The position numbers and the translations under genes are program-made. The notes under the pieces were generated by a model that did no database searches, had not been told where the DNA came from, and saw only the letters and a list, made by a program, of their open reading frames with translations. Below, one piece after another: positions 46,265 through 54,209 of a DNA stretch of 54,320 nt (the first letter of the stretch is position 1; every line of letters starts with the position of its first letter). The stretch lies in assembly GCA_029932855.1 (NCBI GenBank), contig JAOZPG010000018.1, forward strand, positions 1 to 54,320, given 5' to 3'. The DNA is from Bacteroidales bacterium (GTDB lineage: Bacteria > Bacteroidota > Bacteroidia > Bacteroidales > VadinHA17).

Positions 46265-47776
46265 TTAATGATCTTTTTTCAAAAAATTATTAATATTCTT
46301 GTTCCAGTCGCCAGGCTTACTCCATTTATTCCATATCTCTTTTAAAGACAGTATTTCAACTTGCTCATAAAAACCAATGAAATACAACAATAACGGAAAT
46401 GAAATTAAGATTACTGATTTTATAATTAATCTTGGCAAAAGACTCATGTCACTACATAAAGCTCCAAGGCCGAAAAGTATTAAGGCTAATACTAGCATCT
46501 TGAAAATTTTCAATAACTCAAAAGGGATATAATATACCTTTTGTGCAAAAAATAGTACGGCCAGGAAAAAAATCACCTGGGATAATAAAGTGGCTATGGC
46601 TGCACCTACAATATTAAACCTGGGTATAAATACAATATTTAACCCAAGATTTAGAAGTGCAATAGCCATTATTACTATTCCTATAATCTTTGTTCTTTTC
46701 TTAATCTGCAAGCCAATAAGTGATGTGTCTTTTAGAAAACCGAAAAAGACTGATAAAGAAATAATTGATATTATTGATGTTGATCGCCAGTATTCCGGGC
46801 TTGAGGTAAAAACTTTAACTATTTCTGTGGAAAACAGGGAAAGTGCAAGGACAACAATCATTACAATAAAACCTGAATAGGTCATTATTTTTGAATAAAA
46901 TCTCTTGTTGCCTTCTTTATCCATCATCTTGAAGATTAGAGGAGACAGAGTCAACTGAATTGATGTAACAACAAGTATCTTAATAGTATTTGCAATCTTA
47001 AAGCCCAGCGTATATACACCAACATCCTTCAGGCTGCCCATATAGTTTAAGGTATATCTATCGAATGTTGACAGTAAAATCCCTGAAATAGATGCAAATA
47101 CCAGGGGAGCTGAAAATACCAGCATTTCCCTTAATATCTTTAATTCAAACCGGGGAAATATATTCTTTCTTAGAAAGCCGCTAAGCATAATGAAAAAGAA
47201 AATACTTCCGGCAATCTGAGCCTCAAAAATTCCATTTAAGCCTCTTTCCTGAAATACTACCAGGTAGATCGTGAGGAAGAGAGTAATAACCAGCTTGATA
47301 ATATTGGATTTTGAATACAAACCAGCCTTGCTTTGTAATTTCATTAAAGTTAAAGGCACCACAGAGTTCACCTGAAAGACAGTGGCAAACAACATTAATA
47401 TAATTATTTCAGAAAAATCCGGCTTATCAAAAAGAAGCACCGACAGTCTCCCTGAAAAAAAGACAAGGCTAAGGCTGGCTAATACTGAAAAAGAAATCGT
47501 AAAAGTAGAAATTGTAAAGAAAATAGACTTTTGACTATTAACATATTTCTTATCCCAATACCATCGGGTCAATGCCTGCACTAGGGCTAATCCGAATAAA
47601 GCAACAAAAAACTGGGAACTTACCTCAAGAATACCCAGGACACCGTAGTCAGAAGTACTTAAATACTTTGGATCGGTATATATGGGAATAAGAACAAGGC
47701 CAACTAACTTAATTGCAATATTTCCCAATCCGTAAATCAGGGAATTCTTAATAGAAGATTTAATTATATTTAACAT
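46265..47776 (-). CDS. Polysaccharide flippase (Wzx/PST family)
   Basis: 503 residues with about 12-14 transmembrane helices from start to end and no large soluble domain. The start (KNSLIYGLGNIAIKLVGLVLIPIYT) is the typical first helix of Polysacc_synt/MATE-fold lipid-linked oligosaccharide flippases. It would move undecaprenyl-linked repeat units across the inner membrane. Its ATG overlaps the stop of the asparagine-synthase-like gene (TGATG), so it is translationally coupled as the last gene of the operon. Confidence 0.88.
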   Translation of the reverse strand: MLNIIKSSIKNSLIYGLGNIAIKLVGLVLIPIYTDPKYLSTSDYGVLGILEVSSQFFVALFGLALVQALTRWYWDKKYVNSQKSIFFTISTFTISFSVLASLSLVFFSGRLSVLLFDKPDFSEIIILMLFATVFQVNSVVPLTLMKLQSKAGLYSKSNIIKLVITLFLTIYLVVFQERGLNGIFEAQIAGSIFFFIMLSGFLRKNIFPRFELKILREMLVFSAPLVFASISGILLSTFDRYTLNYMGSLKDVGVYTLGFKIANTIKILVVTSIQLTLSPLIFKMMDKEGNKRFYSKIMTYSGFIVMIVVLALSLFSTEIVKVFTSSPEYWRSTSIISIISLSVFFGFLKDTSLIGLQIKKRTKIIGIVIMAIALLNLGLNIVFIPRFNIVGAAIATLLSQVIFFLAVLFFAQKVYYIPFELLKIFKMLVLALILFGLGALCSDMSLLPRLIIKSVILISFPLLLYFIGFYEQVEILSLKEIWNKWSKPGDWNKNINNFLKKDH

Positions 47777-49620
47777 CAGTCAATGAAATTCCTGAAGAAA
47801 TACTCCAGATTTATTATCTGCCAGATCAAGCGTGAATGATCAACACCTGGCAGGCTATGTTGACGAAGCATTCCCTTAAGTCCATTCTCATTATAAAGCC
47901 CTCTTGACAAGGTCTTTTTATCCAGGATTATAGCTTCCATTTCCTGCTTTAAGTCATTTTTAAACCATTCATTATAACTTACATATGATGGTTTGTTCCA
48001 CCTACTAAATTTTGAAATAACTTTGCTTGCAGAAGTTGATTTCAAATATGGAATAAGCTTATTTTCATATGATTTCAACTCTAGCCTTATATTGGATGCA
48101 GATATTGGCAAGTTTACGCCCTCTCTTTTGATTGCAGCCAAATCGGGAAATTTATTTATAAAGGCTTTGCGATATAAGAACTGTTTCTTTTTTAGTTCGA
48201 CAGGCAGCTTATAGGCAAACTCAACCAATTCATTATCATAACTGGGCATCCTGGTCTCGTATAAGGTGTTTATTAGTAAATTCCCTCCCAGAGTTCCTCT
48301 CCTGCCATGCTCATTCATTATAAGGTTAAAATAACTGTGTAATGGCCTTTTATACTTTTCTATATAACTTAAAGGAATCTCTTTATATTGTTTGTCAATC
48401 TTCTCAAGAAAAGACTTATCAAAAATTGATTGCAATATATCTGGTTGAAATAAGTTAAAAATATTTGTAATTATGCCTTTTGACTTCCCATCAAAATGAT
48501 CTCTGCCAATTAAATATTTTATCCTTCGCCTCTCAAGAGTACTCCCAAAAAGCACATCACACATTTGGGCTGCTATCAATATTTCTTTTCTGACTGAAAA
48601 GTCCCTGAGTGAAGGCAAAATTTGAATCGGCCCGTTAATCATTGACATACCATCAGAAACAAAGGAAAAATATTTAGCATCTTCCCAGATATTCCCAGGT
48701 TGTACAATAAAACTTTTATGCTGTGCATCTACTTCCCTTGCAACCATTTTAGCATATACTTGATCCTCATTATTTTCGGGACCAAAAGTAAATGTAACAA
48801 GAGGATTGGTTTTAAGTGCAGAAGCATAAGCAATGACGTACCTGGAATCTAATCCGCCACTTAAAGGGATTAATAGTTTGCTACTGTTTCGAAATATTTG
48901 CCTTTTCATTGCTTTGGCATATATTTCCTGCATTTCCTCTATATAATTATTAATCTCATTTCGTGAAAACTTTATTTTTTCATAGGCTTCAGCGTATTCA
49001 GGAAAATCCCAGTAGTTTTTAATTTCAATTTTTCCCATCCGGTATATCAGATAAGAAGCAGGAGGCAATTGTTTAATGTTATTAAACAGTGTCTTATTCC
49101 CAAAAAGATGGCCAAAATGAAACAAATCTGATATTGATGAATAATCAATCCTTGTATTGAGCTTTGTTTTGAGAATAGCTTTTACTTCCGGTGCAAACAG
49201 GAAATTATTTTCTTCATAATAATAGTATAATGGTCTCGTCCCAAACCTGTCAGATATTAAAAATAATTTATCCTCAACAAAATCATAAATACAGGCAGCA
49301 TATTGTCCGTCGATTTCCTGAAAAGCTTGTTCTCCATCCTTGAGAAATATGTTTAATAAGAACCCGGAATCATCATTGCTCTCATTCTCAATATCCCCAT
49401 AGCTAAAAACCTCTCCAGTCAATATAAGTCCGTAACGCTTGTCTTTAGAAAATACCGGCTGGACAGATTTATTTACATATCCTAAATGTATCCTGGCAAG
49501 ATTAATATTATTCTTTGACCATTTATCAACTTTATAGTTGTTATGATTAAGCGATTTAATCATAGCATTGAAGACATCCTCTCCTTGCTTACTTGAGATC
49601 AGGCCAGTAATACCAGGCAT
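47776..49620 (-). CDS. Asparagine synthase-like amide ligase lacking the glutaminase cysteine
   Basis: 614 residues with the AsnB layout. The N-terminal class II glutamine amidotransferase-like domain covers about 1-190 and keeps DRFGTRPLYY and FAPEVKAIL. The C-terminal ATP-pyrophosphatase domain has LIPLSGGLDSRYVIAYA with the PP-loop SGGLDS at 254-259. Family enzymes start Met-Cys-Gly, and the mature Cys does the glutaminase step. Here the start is Met-Pro-Gly-Ile-Thr, so that Cys is absent and glutamine is not expected to be the nitrogen source. It is more like beta-lactam synthetase or lasso cyclase in this respect, and may join an amine to a carboxylate on a glycan precursor. Second-last gene of the operon. 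Confidence 0.85.
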   Translation of the reverse strand: MPGITGLISSKQGEDVFNAMIKSLNHNNYKVDKWSKNNINLARIHLGYVNKSVQPVFSKDKRYGLILTGEVFSYGDIENESNDDSGFLLNIFLKDGEQAFQEIDGQYAACIYDFVEDKLFLISDRFGTRPLYYYYEENNFLFAPEVKAILKTKLNTRIDYSSISDLFHFGHLFGNKTLFNNIKQLPPASYLIYRMGKIEIKNYWDFPEYAEAYEKIKFSRNEINNYIEEMQEIYAKAMKRQIFRNSSKLLIPLSGGLDSRYVIAYASALKTNPLVTFTFGPENNEDQVYAKMVAREVDAQHKSFIVQPGNIWEDAKYFSFVSDGMSMINGPIQILPSLRDFSVRKEILIAAQMCDVLFGSTLERRRIKYLIGRDHFDGKSKGIITNIFNLFQPDILQSIFDKSFLEKIDKQYKEIPLSYIEKYKRPLHSYFNLIMNEHGRRGTLGGNLLINTLYETRMPSYDNELVEFAYKLPVELKKKQFLYRKAFINKFPDLAAIKREGVNLPISASNIRLELKSYENKLIPYLKSTSASKVISKFSRWNKPSYVSYNEWFKNDLKQEMEAIILDKKTLSRGLYNENGLKGMLRQHSLPGVDHSRLIWQIINLEYFFRNFID

Positions 49621-49626
49621 TATTTC

Positions 49627-50709
49627 TTAGTTTACTATGTTGGCAATCCTATCAATATCTCTTTCACCCAATTCACTATATATTGGTAAACATAAAACTT
49701 TTCCTGCAATGCTTGATGAAACAGGGACTGACTGTCCCGGCATGACATAGTCAAGTGTTTCAAGAGAAGGATAGAAATACCTACGGGCATGGATATTAAC
49801 TTTTTGAAGTTCTTCCATAACTGTCAAAAGTTGTTTTTTCGTTCTAAAAATAATTGGAAAGTAGGAATAATTCCTGGTTCCGGAACTATTAAAATCCGGA
49901 TATGTAAATCCTGAATTTGTTTGTAATTTATTAAAGTATCTCTGATATACTTTCTCCCGTTTATTTATTATCTCATCAATATCTTCTAGAACACAAAGGC
50001 CCATAGCTGCCTGAAACTCATTCATTTTACAGTTTATTCCCAATTCAGAAATACTATCGGGACCTGGAATACCAAAATTTATCATTAACCTGGCTTTTTC
50101 AACAAGCTCATCATCATTAATAACCAAAGCACCTCCTTCAATAGTATGAAACAACTTTGTACTGTGAAAACTAAAGGTTGAAATATCCCCAAAATTACCT
50201 ATACCAATATTATTATACTTTACACCAAAAGCATGGGATGCATCATAAATAATTTTTAAATTATTCCTTTTTGCTATACTTGATAAGCTTGATATATCAG
50301 AAGGATTTCCATAAACATGGACTGGTACTATCGCTGATGTTTTTGAATTTATACGCTCTTCAATAAGCCCGGGGTCTATATTTAGAGTATTAATATTAAT
50401 ATCCGAAAATACCGGGTTTAATCTTTCCCAGACAAGGCTGCTTGTTGTAGCGACAAATGAAAATGGTGTAGTAATCACATCTCCTGATAATTTAAGCAAT
50501 CTGTAAGCTAACTGTAATGCCAGAGTCCCATTAGTAACCAAGATTAAGTTTTTAACCCCTAAATAATTTCTTAGTTTTAATTCTAACTCCTGAACAAGTT
50601 CTCCGTTATTTGTTAACCATCCGGACTTCCATATCTTATTTAGATAAGATTGATATCTATCCATTCCGGGAAGATACGTACTGGTAACATTAATTCTCTG
50701 ATAATTCAT
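49627..50709 (-). CDS. DegT/DnrJ/EryC1/StrS family sugar aminotransferase
   Basis: 360 residues, PLP-dependent. The Schiff-base Lys is K185 (FSFHSTKLFHTIEGGAL); Asp156 and His159 (IIYDASHAFG) hold the cofactor ring. The N-terminal WKSGWLTNNGELVQELE and TNGTLALQLAYRLL are the usual substrate and PLP-phosphate region. EMQAAMG-like NEFQAAMGL is also conserved. It aminates a nucleotide-linked 4-keto- or 3-keto-6-deoxy sugar. The WecF-like transferase and acyltransferase next to it point to a 4-amino-4,6-dideoxyhexose. It is 7 bp upstream of the ligase gene. Confidence 0.9.
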   Translation of the reverse strand: MNYQRINVTSTYLPGMDRYQSYLNKIWKSGWLTNNGELVQELELKLRNYLGVKNLILVTNGTLALQLAYRLLKLSGDVITTPFSFVATTSSLVWERLNPVFSDININTLNIDPGLIEERINSKTSAIVPVHVYGNPSDISSLSSIAKRNNLKIIYDASHAFGVKYNNIGIGNFGDISTFSFHSTKLFHTIEGGALVINDDELVEKARLMINFGIPGPDSISELGINCKMNEFQAAMGLCVLEDIDEIINKREKVYQRYFNKLQTNSGFTYPDFNSSGTRNYSYFPIIFRTKKQLLTVMEELQKVNIHARRYFYPSLETLDYVMPGQSVPVSSSIAGKVLCLPIYSELGERDIDRIANIVN

Positions 50710-50724
50710 TGTTTAGTTTTCAAA

Positions 50725-51792
50725 CTATATAAGACCACTCCATAAATCTACAAGATTCTCATTCGAAATTTCATTCCTTATACTCCTGGCATTTTCAAGA
50801 CCTTCTACTTGATTAAGATCAAACAATTCCTGAAATGTAAGCTTGGAAATACTAAGGGTATCATAAACAGTAATTCCAAGTTCCTGAAAATATCTAAATG
50901 AACTTATATCTGAACGAATGTATACTTTTTTCTTTAAGAATAGCAAAGTGAACAAATTCCCTAAGCCCTGCTGTCTTCTATGATTCATTATGGCAATATC
51001 AACTCCCAAAAGCAATTTTGCATACTCATACTGAGACATAAAATTCATTACTGGAACGAATTTATCATGAAAAATTTCTTTACCCCTGATTATTACCTGC
51101 TTAGCATATTCCTCAGATCCATAGGATAAAGGACAAATGATCCTGATATTCTCGGTTTTTAATAGACTTAACCAGTTTAAAACTTCCAAATGATTATTTG
51201 TTGAACTAGCTGAATTCCCTAATAAAATAATCTTTTCTTTTGAGGTCTTTATTTGAATATTTGAAACTTCTTCTATTTGTTTAAAATCAATCCAAATCGG
51301 ATAAATGGCATAATAATATTTAGCTTTAGTATTGTATATTTTACAAGCCAAGTCGTAGTCTCCTCTAACAGGACAAATGATTCTATCAACATTATAGATT
51401 ATCTTACGCCTTAATTTTTCAAAAATCCGATTTTTCAAAGATTTGTTTTCATCCCGATAGAAATAAAGATCTCCTCCCCACAATTTCCAATTTACTTTTT
51501 TACGCTTTAATATTGGAAGACTTAAAAACCAAAAATACAAAGATGGTCCCACCGGGAAATAATGAAAGAATATCTCATCTGCCTTTATAATCTCAGGCAA
51601 TAAATAATATAACATCTTTGCAGGCGAATCGTAATATCTAAGTTTGCCTGTAACATCTTCGGAATACTGATACTTCCCTGATTTATTCCTGAATACAAAC
51701 AGGTTATCAGATATATCCAGATTTCTGTTAATAAATTTCAGAAAAATGAAGCTATAATCAGATTCCCGGGTAAAAATGTGGATTTTCATCAA
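50725..51792 (-). CDS. WecF-like (Fuc4NAc transferase, GT56) glycosyltransferase
   Basis: 355 residues resembling TDP-N-acetylfucosamine:lipid II N-acetylfucosaminyltransferase. The features are an N-terminal KIHIFTRESDYSFIFLKFIN, WKLWGGDLYFYRDENKSLKN (the WGGDLY box of this family), and IILLGNSASSTNNHLEVLNWL in the C-terminal half, where the family reads LGNSA-NNHIE. The family transfers 4-acetamido-4,6-dideoxygalactose to a lipid-linked glycan. This assignment agrees with the neighbouring aminotransferase and acyltransferase. 15 bp gap to the next gene. Confidence 0.8.
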   Translation of the reverse strand: MMKIHIFTRESDYSFIFLKFINRNLDISDNLFVFRNKSGKYQYSEDVTGKLRYYDSPAKMLYYLLPEIIKADEIFFHYFPVGPSLYFWFLSLPILKRKKVNWKLWGGDLYFYRDENKSLKNRIFEKLRRKIIYNVDRIICPVRGDYDLACKIYNTKAKYYYAIYPIWIDFKQIEEVSNIQIKTSKEKIILLGNSASSTNNHLEVLNWLSLLKTENIRIICPLSYGSEEYAKQVIIRGKEIFHDKFVPVMNFMSQYEYAKLLLGVDIAIMNHRRQQGLGNLFTLLFLKKKVYIRSDISSFRYFQELGITVYDTLSISKLTFQELFDLNQVEGLENARSIRNEISNENLVDLWSGLI

Positions 51793-51797
51793 TCAAT

Positions 51798-52442
51798 TTA
51801 GGAATTAGTCTTAATAATTCTGCCCGGTACACCTACAACTACAGAATAATTCGGGATATCTCTTATAACAACAGTTCCTGCACCAATTACTACATTATGT
51901 CCGATTCTTATTTTTGGTATTATTACGGCTCCAGCACCAATAGTTGTAAAATCTCCAATAGTACAATGACCGGTAACACTAACATTTGGAGAAAGTTCTA
52001 CAAAATCACCTAATGACGAATCATGGCTAACAGTGCAATTAGGATTTATTAAGCAGCCTTCCCCAATTTTTATATTATTGGTCAGTACCGATCCTTGCAT
52101 AATAACTGAACCTCTCCCTATAAAATTAGAAAAAGAGCCTATTCTTGCATATTTTGATATTAAGGTCTGTGGATCCCCCCCAAGAGCCATAAATTTATCG
52201 AAAAAATTTTTCCTTAATACCGGATTCCCTAAACCAAGTACGAAATCCTTATTATTAGAGTTATTAAAAACATCTTTAACAGCATCAAAGCTTCTAATAA
52301 CTCCAAACTTCCCAAATAATTTCTTTGGTAAATCTGTACTGATATTGTCGAAGAATAATAATTCCTCTTCCGGGTAATTTAATTCAGAATAAATAATCTC
52401 CAATATTTCCTTTGCTAAACCTTTAGCACCAACAATAATCAT
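51798..52442 (-). CDS. NeuD/PglD-family sugar acyltransferase
   Basis: 214 residues. The N-terminal domain is a small Rossmann-like unit (MIIVGAKGLAKEILEIIYSE) as in PglD. Residues about 95-210 are a left-handed beta-helix of hexapeptide repeats, with GRGSVIMQGSVLTNNIKIGEGCLINPN and the conserved catalytic-type His in SHDSSLGDFVELSPN. Family members acetylate a free amino group of UDP- or dTDP-4-amino sugars, or O-acetylate sialic acid. Here it is the first gene of the minus-strand operon 52442-46265, and probably N-acylates the sugar made by the aminotransferase. Confidence 0.88.
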   Translation of the reverse strand: MIIVGAKGLAKEILEIIYSELNYPEEELLFFDNISTDLPKKLFGKFGVIRSFDAVKDVFNNSNNKDFVLGLGNPVLRKNFFDKFMALGGDPQTLISKYARIGSFSNFIGRGSVIMQGSVLTNNIKIGEGCLINPNCTVSHDSSLGDFVELSPNVSVTGHCTIGDFTTIGAGAVIIPKIRIGHNVVIGAGTVVIRDIPNYSVVVGVPGRIIKTNS

Positions 52443-52620
52443 AAGATGTAATTTTTAGATAATCGATTAAATTAATAGCTAATTATTATCATTACCTTAA
52501 CTCAGAAAGTAAAGGTATAAAAATCATATAGCTACTATACTTCTTACTCTGACCAATAAATAACAATCCAAATTTTGTACAGATTCATTATAGCCTAAAT
52601 TCATATGGTTTTCCTGTATT

Positions 52621-52750
52621 CTATAACGGTTTGGCTATGCGTAGTTTGGGATTTTGAAACGATTAATTTTCAATTTACCACTAATTTTATTTAGCACTAT
52701 AAACCTCCATATTAACACATTACCCAAATTACGTATAGCATTTGTTAGGC
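52621..52750 (-). repeat. attC-like recombination site (3' end of gene cassette)
   Basis: A 130-bp quasi-palindrome. On the minus strand it begins with GCCTAAC (52750 to 52744; matches R'' RYYYAAC) and ends with GTTATAG (52627 to 52621; R' position, GTTRRRY matched in five of seven). Arms: GCTATGCGTAGTTTGGG (52634-52650, plus) pairs with CCCAAATTACGTATAGC (52723-52739), 15 of 17 Watson-Crick plus two G·T on the plus strand. The stop codon of the hydrolase-like gene lies inside R''. Confidence 0.65.
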
Positions 52751-53476
52751 AAAGTTATTAATCAATATCGGATATTTATTTTTCAAGGTTTCGTATTTAT
52801 TTATTAATCCGACTAAATTTTCAGGGACTTCGGTTTTCCTGCCTCGTTTCATAAACTCTTCACAAACAGCATCGCCTTGACCAATATTATGTGGGTTTTG
52901 CACTCCTAAGCCAAAGGCTTTTCCTTGAATATAATCAATAAAATTGCAATATCTTGAAAGCTCGGGAACACCACAACCATTAAAATATTTAATTACACCA
53001 CATTCTGTGCAATGAAAATAAAAATCGTTGATTTTATTGTCTGCTTTTTTATATTCAATCTTCCAGCCGGCAGGATTATCTTTCATCTTTGTAAAAAATT
53101 TGTTCATTCGCTTTAAAAACATTCTGCTAAAAATAAAACTCCGTATTATCCATACCATTATTTTAGGGATTGAATTATGAGCCTCATCAGCAATTTCATA
53201 CGAAATTAACACAGCATCGTCAAGCGTTTTTCCTGCTTGTTTCATCGCTTTGTAAAAAGCAATACCAATAGTGTTTCCAATATTTGTTTTTCCGTCAAAA
53301 ATTGGGGTTATTGGTAAAATCTCTTTATAGAATTTCAAGGTATCCTGTTTTATCTGCTCGGCAAAATCTTTGTCATAATATATTATCATTTTCTTATGAT
53401 AATTTTTGTATGTCTTATCAAATTTCTTGATTTTTTTATTTATTTTATCCTGACTTAATGTGCTGTAAGTTTTCAT
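52745..53476 (-). CDS. L-2-amino-thiazoline-4-carboxylic acid hydrolase-like protein
   Basis: 243 residues. It resembles the ATC hydrolase family, first known from the conversion of L-2-amino-thiazoline-4-carboxylate to cysteine; most members have no tested role. The family-like C-terminal region is FHCTECGVIKYFNGCGVPEL, then RYCNFIDYIQGKAF, then GQGDAVCEEFMKRGR (around residues 150-217), with several Cys that could matter for catalysis or metal. The N-terminal part is helical and basic. Its ATG overlaps the stop of the upstream gene (TAATG), and its TAA stop lies within the attC-like R'' box. Real substrate unknown. Confidence 0.7.
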   Translation of the reverse strand: MKTYSTLSQDKINKKIKKFDKTYKNYHKKMIIYYDKDFAEQIKQDTLKFYKEILPITPIFDGKTNIGNTIGIAFYKAMKQAGKTLDDAVLISYEIADEAHNSIPKIMVWIIRSFIFSRMFLKRMNKFFTKMKDNPAGWKIEYKKADNKINDFYFHCTECGVIKYFNGCGVPELSRYCNFIDYIQGKAFGLGVQNPHNIGQGDAVCEEFMKRGRKTEVPENLVGLINKYETLKNKYPILINNFA

Positions 53477-54144
53477 TATCTATTATTTTTAGATAAAAAT
53501 ATTTGCTTGAAATAAATAAGTATAAATAATGTTCCGAAAACACCTGCAGTAGCATAAAAATAATCGAATGTAGCACCACTAATTGCAACTGAAAATCCTG
53601 TAAAAATTGCATTTAAACTAACAAGAATAAATAATGGTTTATTAACTTTTGGAATACTTCCTATAAATATACCTATTAAACTAATGGTAGTAGGACATTC
53701 TGCTCCAAAAAACACCATACGAGGGAATGTAAATCCTGTTGCTATTTCAACCAAAGGATAAAGGAAAATTCCTCCAAAAATAAAAAACCACGATATATAC
53801 CTAAATGTTTTATTCTCTGACAGTTTGATATGTGTCCATTTAAAAATTACGTCTAAAATTAAAAATAATGACACTATCCAAAGAGCAATACCTCCGATTA
53901 ATGCATCACTTCCCATAAAATCTTTCCCGATATAAATCGAATAACCTGAAAAAATGTAAATAACAGCATAAATACCCATTAGAATTCTGCTGTTTTTTTC
54001 AGATGGCTTTTTATAACTGCGATATAACTGATATAATACGATTATTGCAAATACCACGGGAATAATAAATGCCCAAATTCCCATTTGATTATTCAACCAT
54101 ACGATACCCTCTAAAATTTTTTTTGTTGCTTCTTTGTCAAACAT
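53476..54144 (-). CDS. DUF6064-like integral membrane protein
   Basis: 222 residues with about seven hydrophobic segments covering nearly all of the chain and no soluble domain. The start (MFDKEATKKILEGIVWLNNQ) and the segments FFGAECPTTISLIGIFIGSIP and GIYAVIYIFSGYSIYIG resemble DUF6064 membrane proteins. Function is unknown. It is the first gene of the cassette and is coupled to the hydrolase-like gene by a 1-bp overlap. Unusually for this genome it has a strong Shine-Dalgarno site. Confidence 0.65.
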   Translation of the reverse strand: MFDKEATKKILEGIVWLNNQMGIWAFIIPVVFAIIVLYQLYRSYKKPSEKNSRILMGIYAVIYIFSGYSIYIGKDFMGSDALIGGIALWIVSLFLILDVIFKWTHIKLSENKTFRYISWFFIFGGIFLYPLVEIATGFTFPRMVFFGAECPTTISLIGIFIGSIPKVNKPLFILVSLNAIFTGFSVAISGATFDYFYATAGVFGTLFILIYFKQIFLSKNNR

Positions 54145-54150
54145 AATATT

Positions 54151-54158
54151 TCTCCTTT
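54151..54158 (-). promoter_or_regulatory. Strong Shine-Dalgarno site of the DUF6064-like gene
   Basis: AAAGGAGA on the minus strand, 6 nt before the ATG at 54144. Other genes in this window have no comparable AGGAG, in line with weak SD use in Bacteroidota. Confidence 0.8.
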
Positions 54159-54209
54159 ATTTAATTGTTATATAATAAATTAATTTACAAGTTCATTATT
54201 TCTAATTTT

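Noticed and set aside
47776-49620. Calling the ligase a true glutamine-dependent asparagine synthetase (asnB)
   Set aside because: The N-terminal catalytic Cys is replaced by Pro and the gene sits in a glycan operon.
52587-52593. CTATAAT on the minus strand as R'' of a next cassette
   Set aside because: It resembles the complement of GTTATAG with one mismatch but lies only about 30 bp from the crossover and has no pairing arm; probably chance.
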